From CAZTKP01 sp964614215 (GTDB lineage: Bacteria > UBP6 > UBA1177): a DNA stretch of 15,020 nucleotides. The notes beneath the pieces are model-generated. The model worked only from the letters and a program-made list of their open reading frames with translations, was not told where the DNA came from and searched no databases. Made by a program: the position numbers and the translations under genes. Where the stretch lies: contig CAZTKP010000058.1 of assembly GCA_964614215.1 (NCBI GenBank), positions 1 through 15,020 of the forward strand, given 5' to 3'. Numbering within the stretch: the stretch's first letter is position 1; each line of letters opens with the position of its first letter. Positions 15,020 to 15,020 of the stretch are shown here, one piece after another.

Positions 15020-15020
15020 T

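Noticed and set aside
1..15020. CRISPR arrays, tRNA or rRNA genes, insertion sequences
   Set aside because: Reading both strands, I found no regularly spaced repeats, no cloverleaf or rRNA motifs, no transposase and no terminal inverted repeats.

Overview
The window comes from a Gram-negative, probably strictly anaerobic bacterium. One gene ends in an Omp85-like outer-membrane barrel and another encodes a lipoprotein, which argue for an outer membrane. A full-length single-chain pyruvate:ferredoxin oxidoreductase argues for anaerobic pyruvate metabolism. Moderately low GC, mostly AGGAG-type ribosome binding sites and sigma70-like promoter hexamers fit this. I cannot place the phylum. All functional calls come from motif recognition, not database searches.

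Layout, left to right. A leftward Asp/Ser-rich putative lipoprotein gene (1-1463) runs off the left edge. It shares a divergent promoter region, containing a palindrome, with a rightward metallo-beta-lactamase-fold hydrolase (1602-2360). Then come a ybaB-recR pair (2451-3356) and the large pyruvate:ferredoxin oxidoreductase gene (3385-6975), closed by a clear intrinsic terminator. Next, a strong promoter overlapped by a 19-base palindrome precedes an ATPase with a DUF234/PD-(D/E)XK-like C-terminus (7154-8557), followed 16 bases later by a NagZ-like family 3 glycoside hydrolase (8574-9557).

The right part is transcribed leftward. A short unassigned C-terminus touches the right edge, followed by a coupled operon: a ThiE/TenI-like gene, thiC and a DUF2062 membrane protein (14900 to 12458). 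After that a separate promoter drives a 940-residue exported protein that joins a gluzincin metallopeptidase domain, a beta-propeller and an Omp85-like barrel (12359-9537). Its 3' end overlaps the glycoside hydrolase gene by 21 bases in convergent orientation.

How the genes work together: ybaB and recR are the usual recombination-repair pair, here without dnaX in front. The oxidoreductase makes acetyl-CoA and reduced ferredoxin. ThiC makes the thiamine pyrimidine, and thiamine diphosphate is the cofactor of that oxidoreductase, although the ThiE-like neighbour lacks typical ThiE residues. The most unusual items are the protease-propeller-barrel fusion, the RecR with a substituted Toprim glutamate, the divergent ThiE-like protein, and two palindromes placed exactly on promoters. 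I saw no CRISPR array, tRNA, rRNA or insertion sequence.
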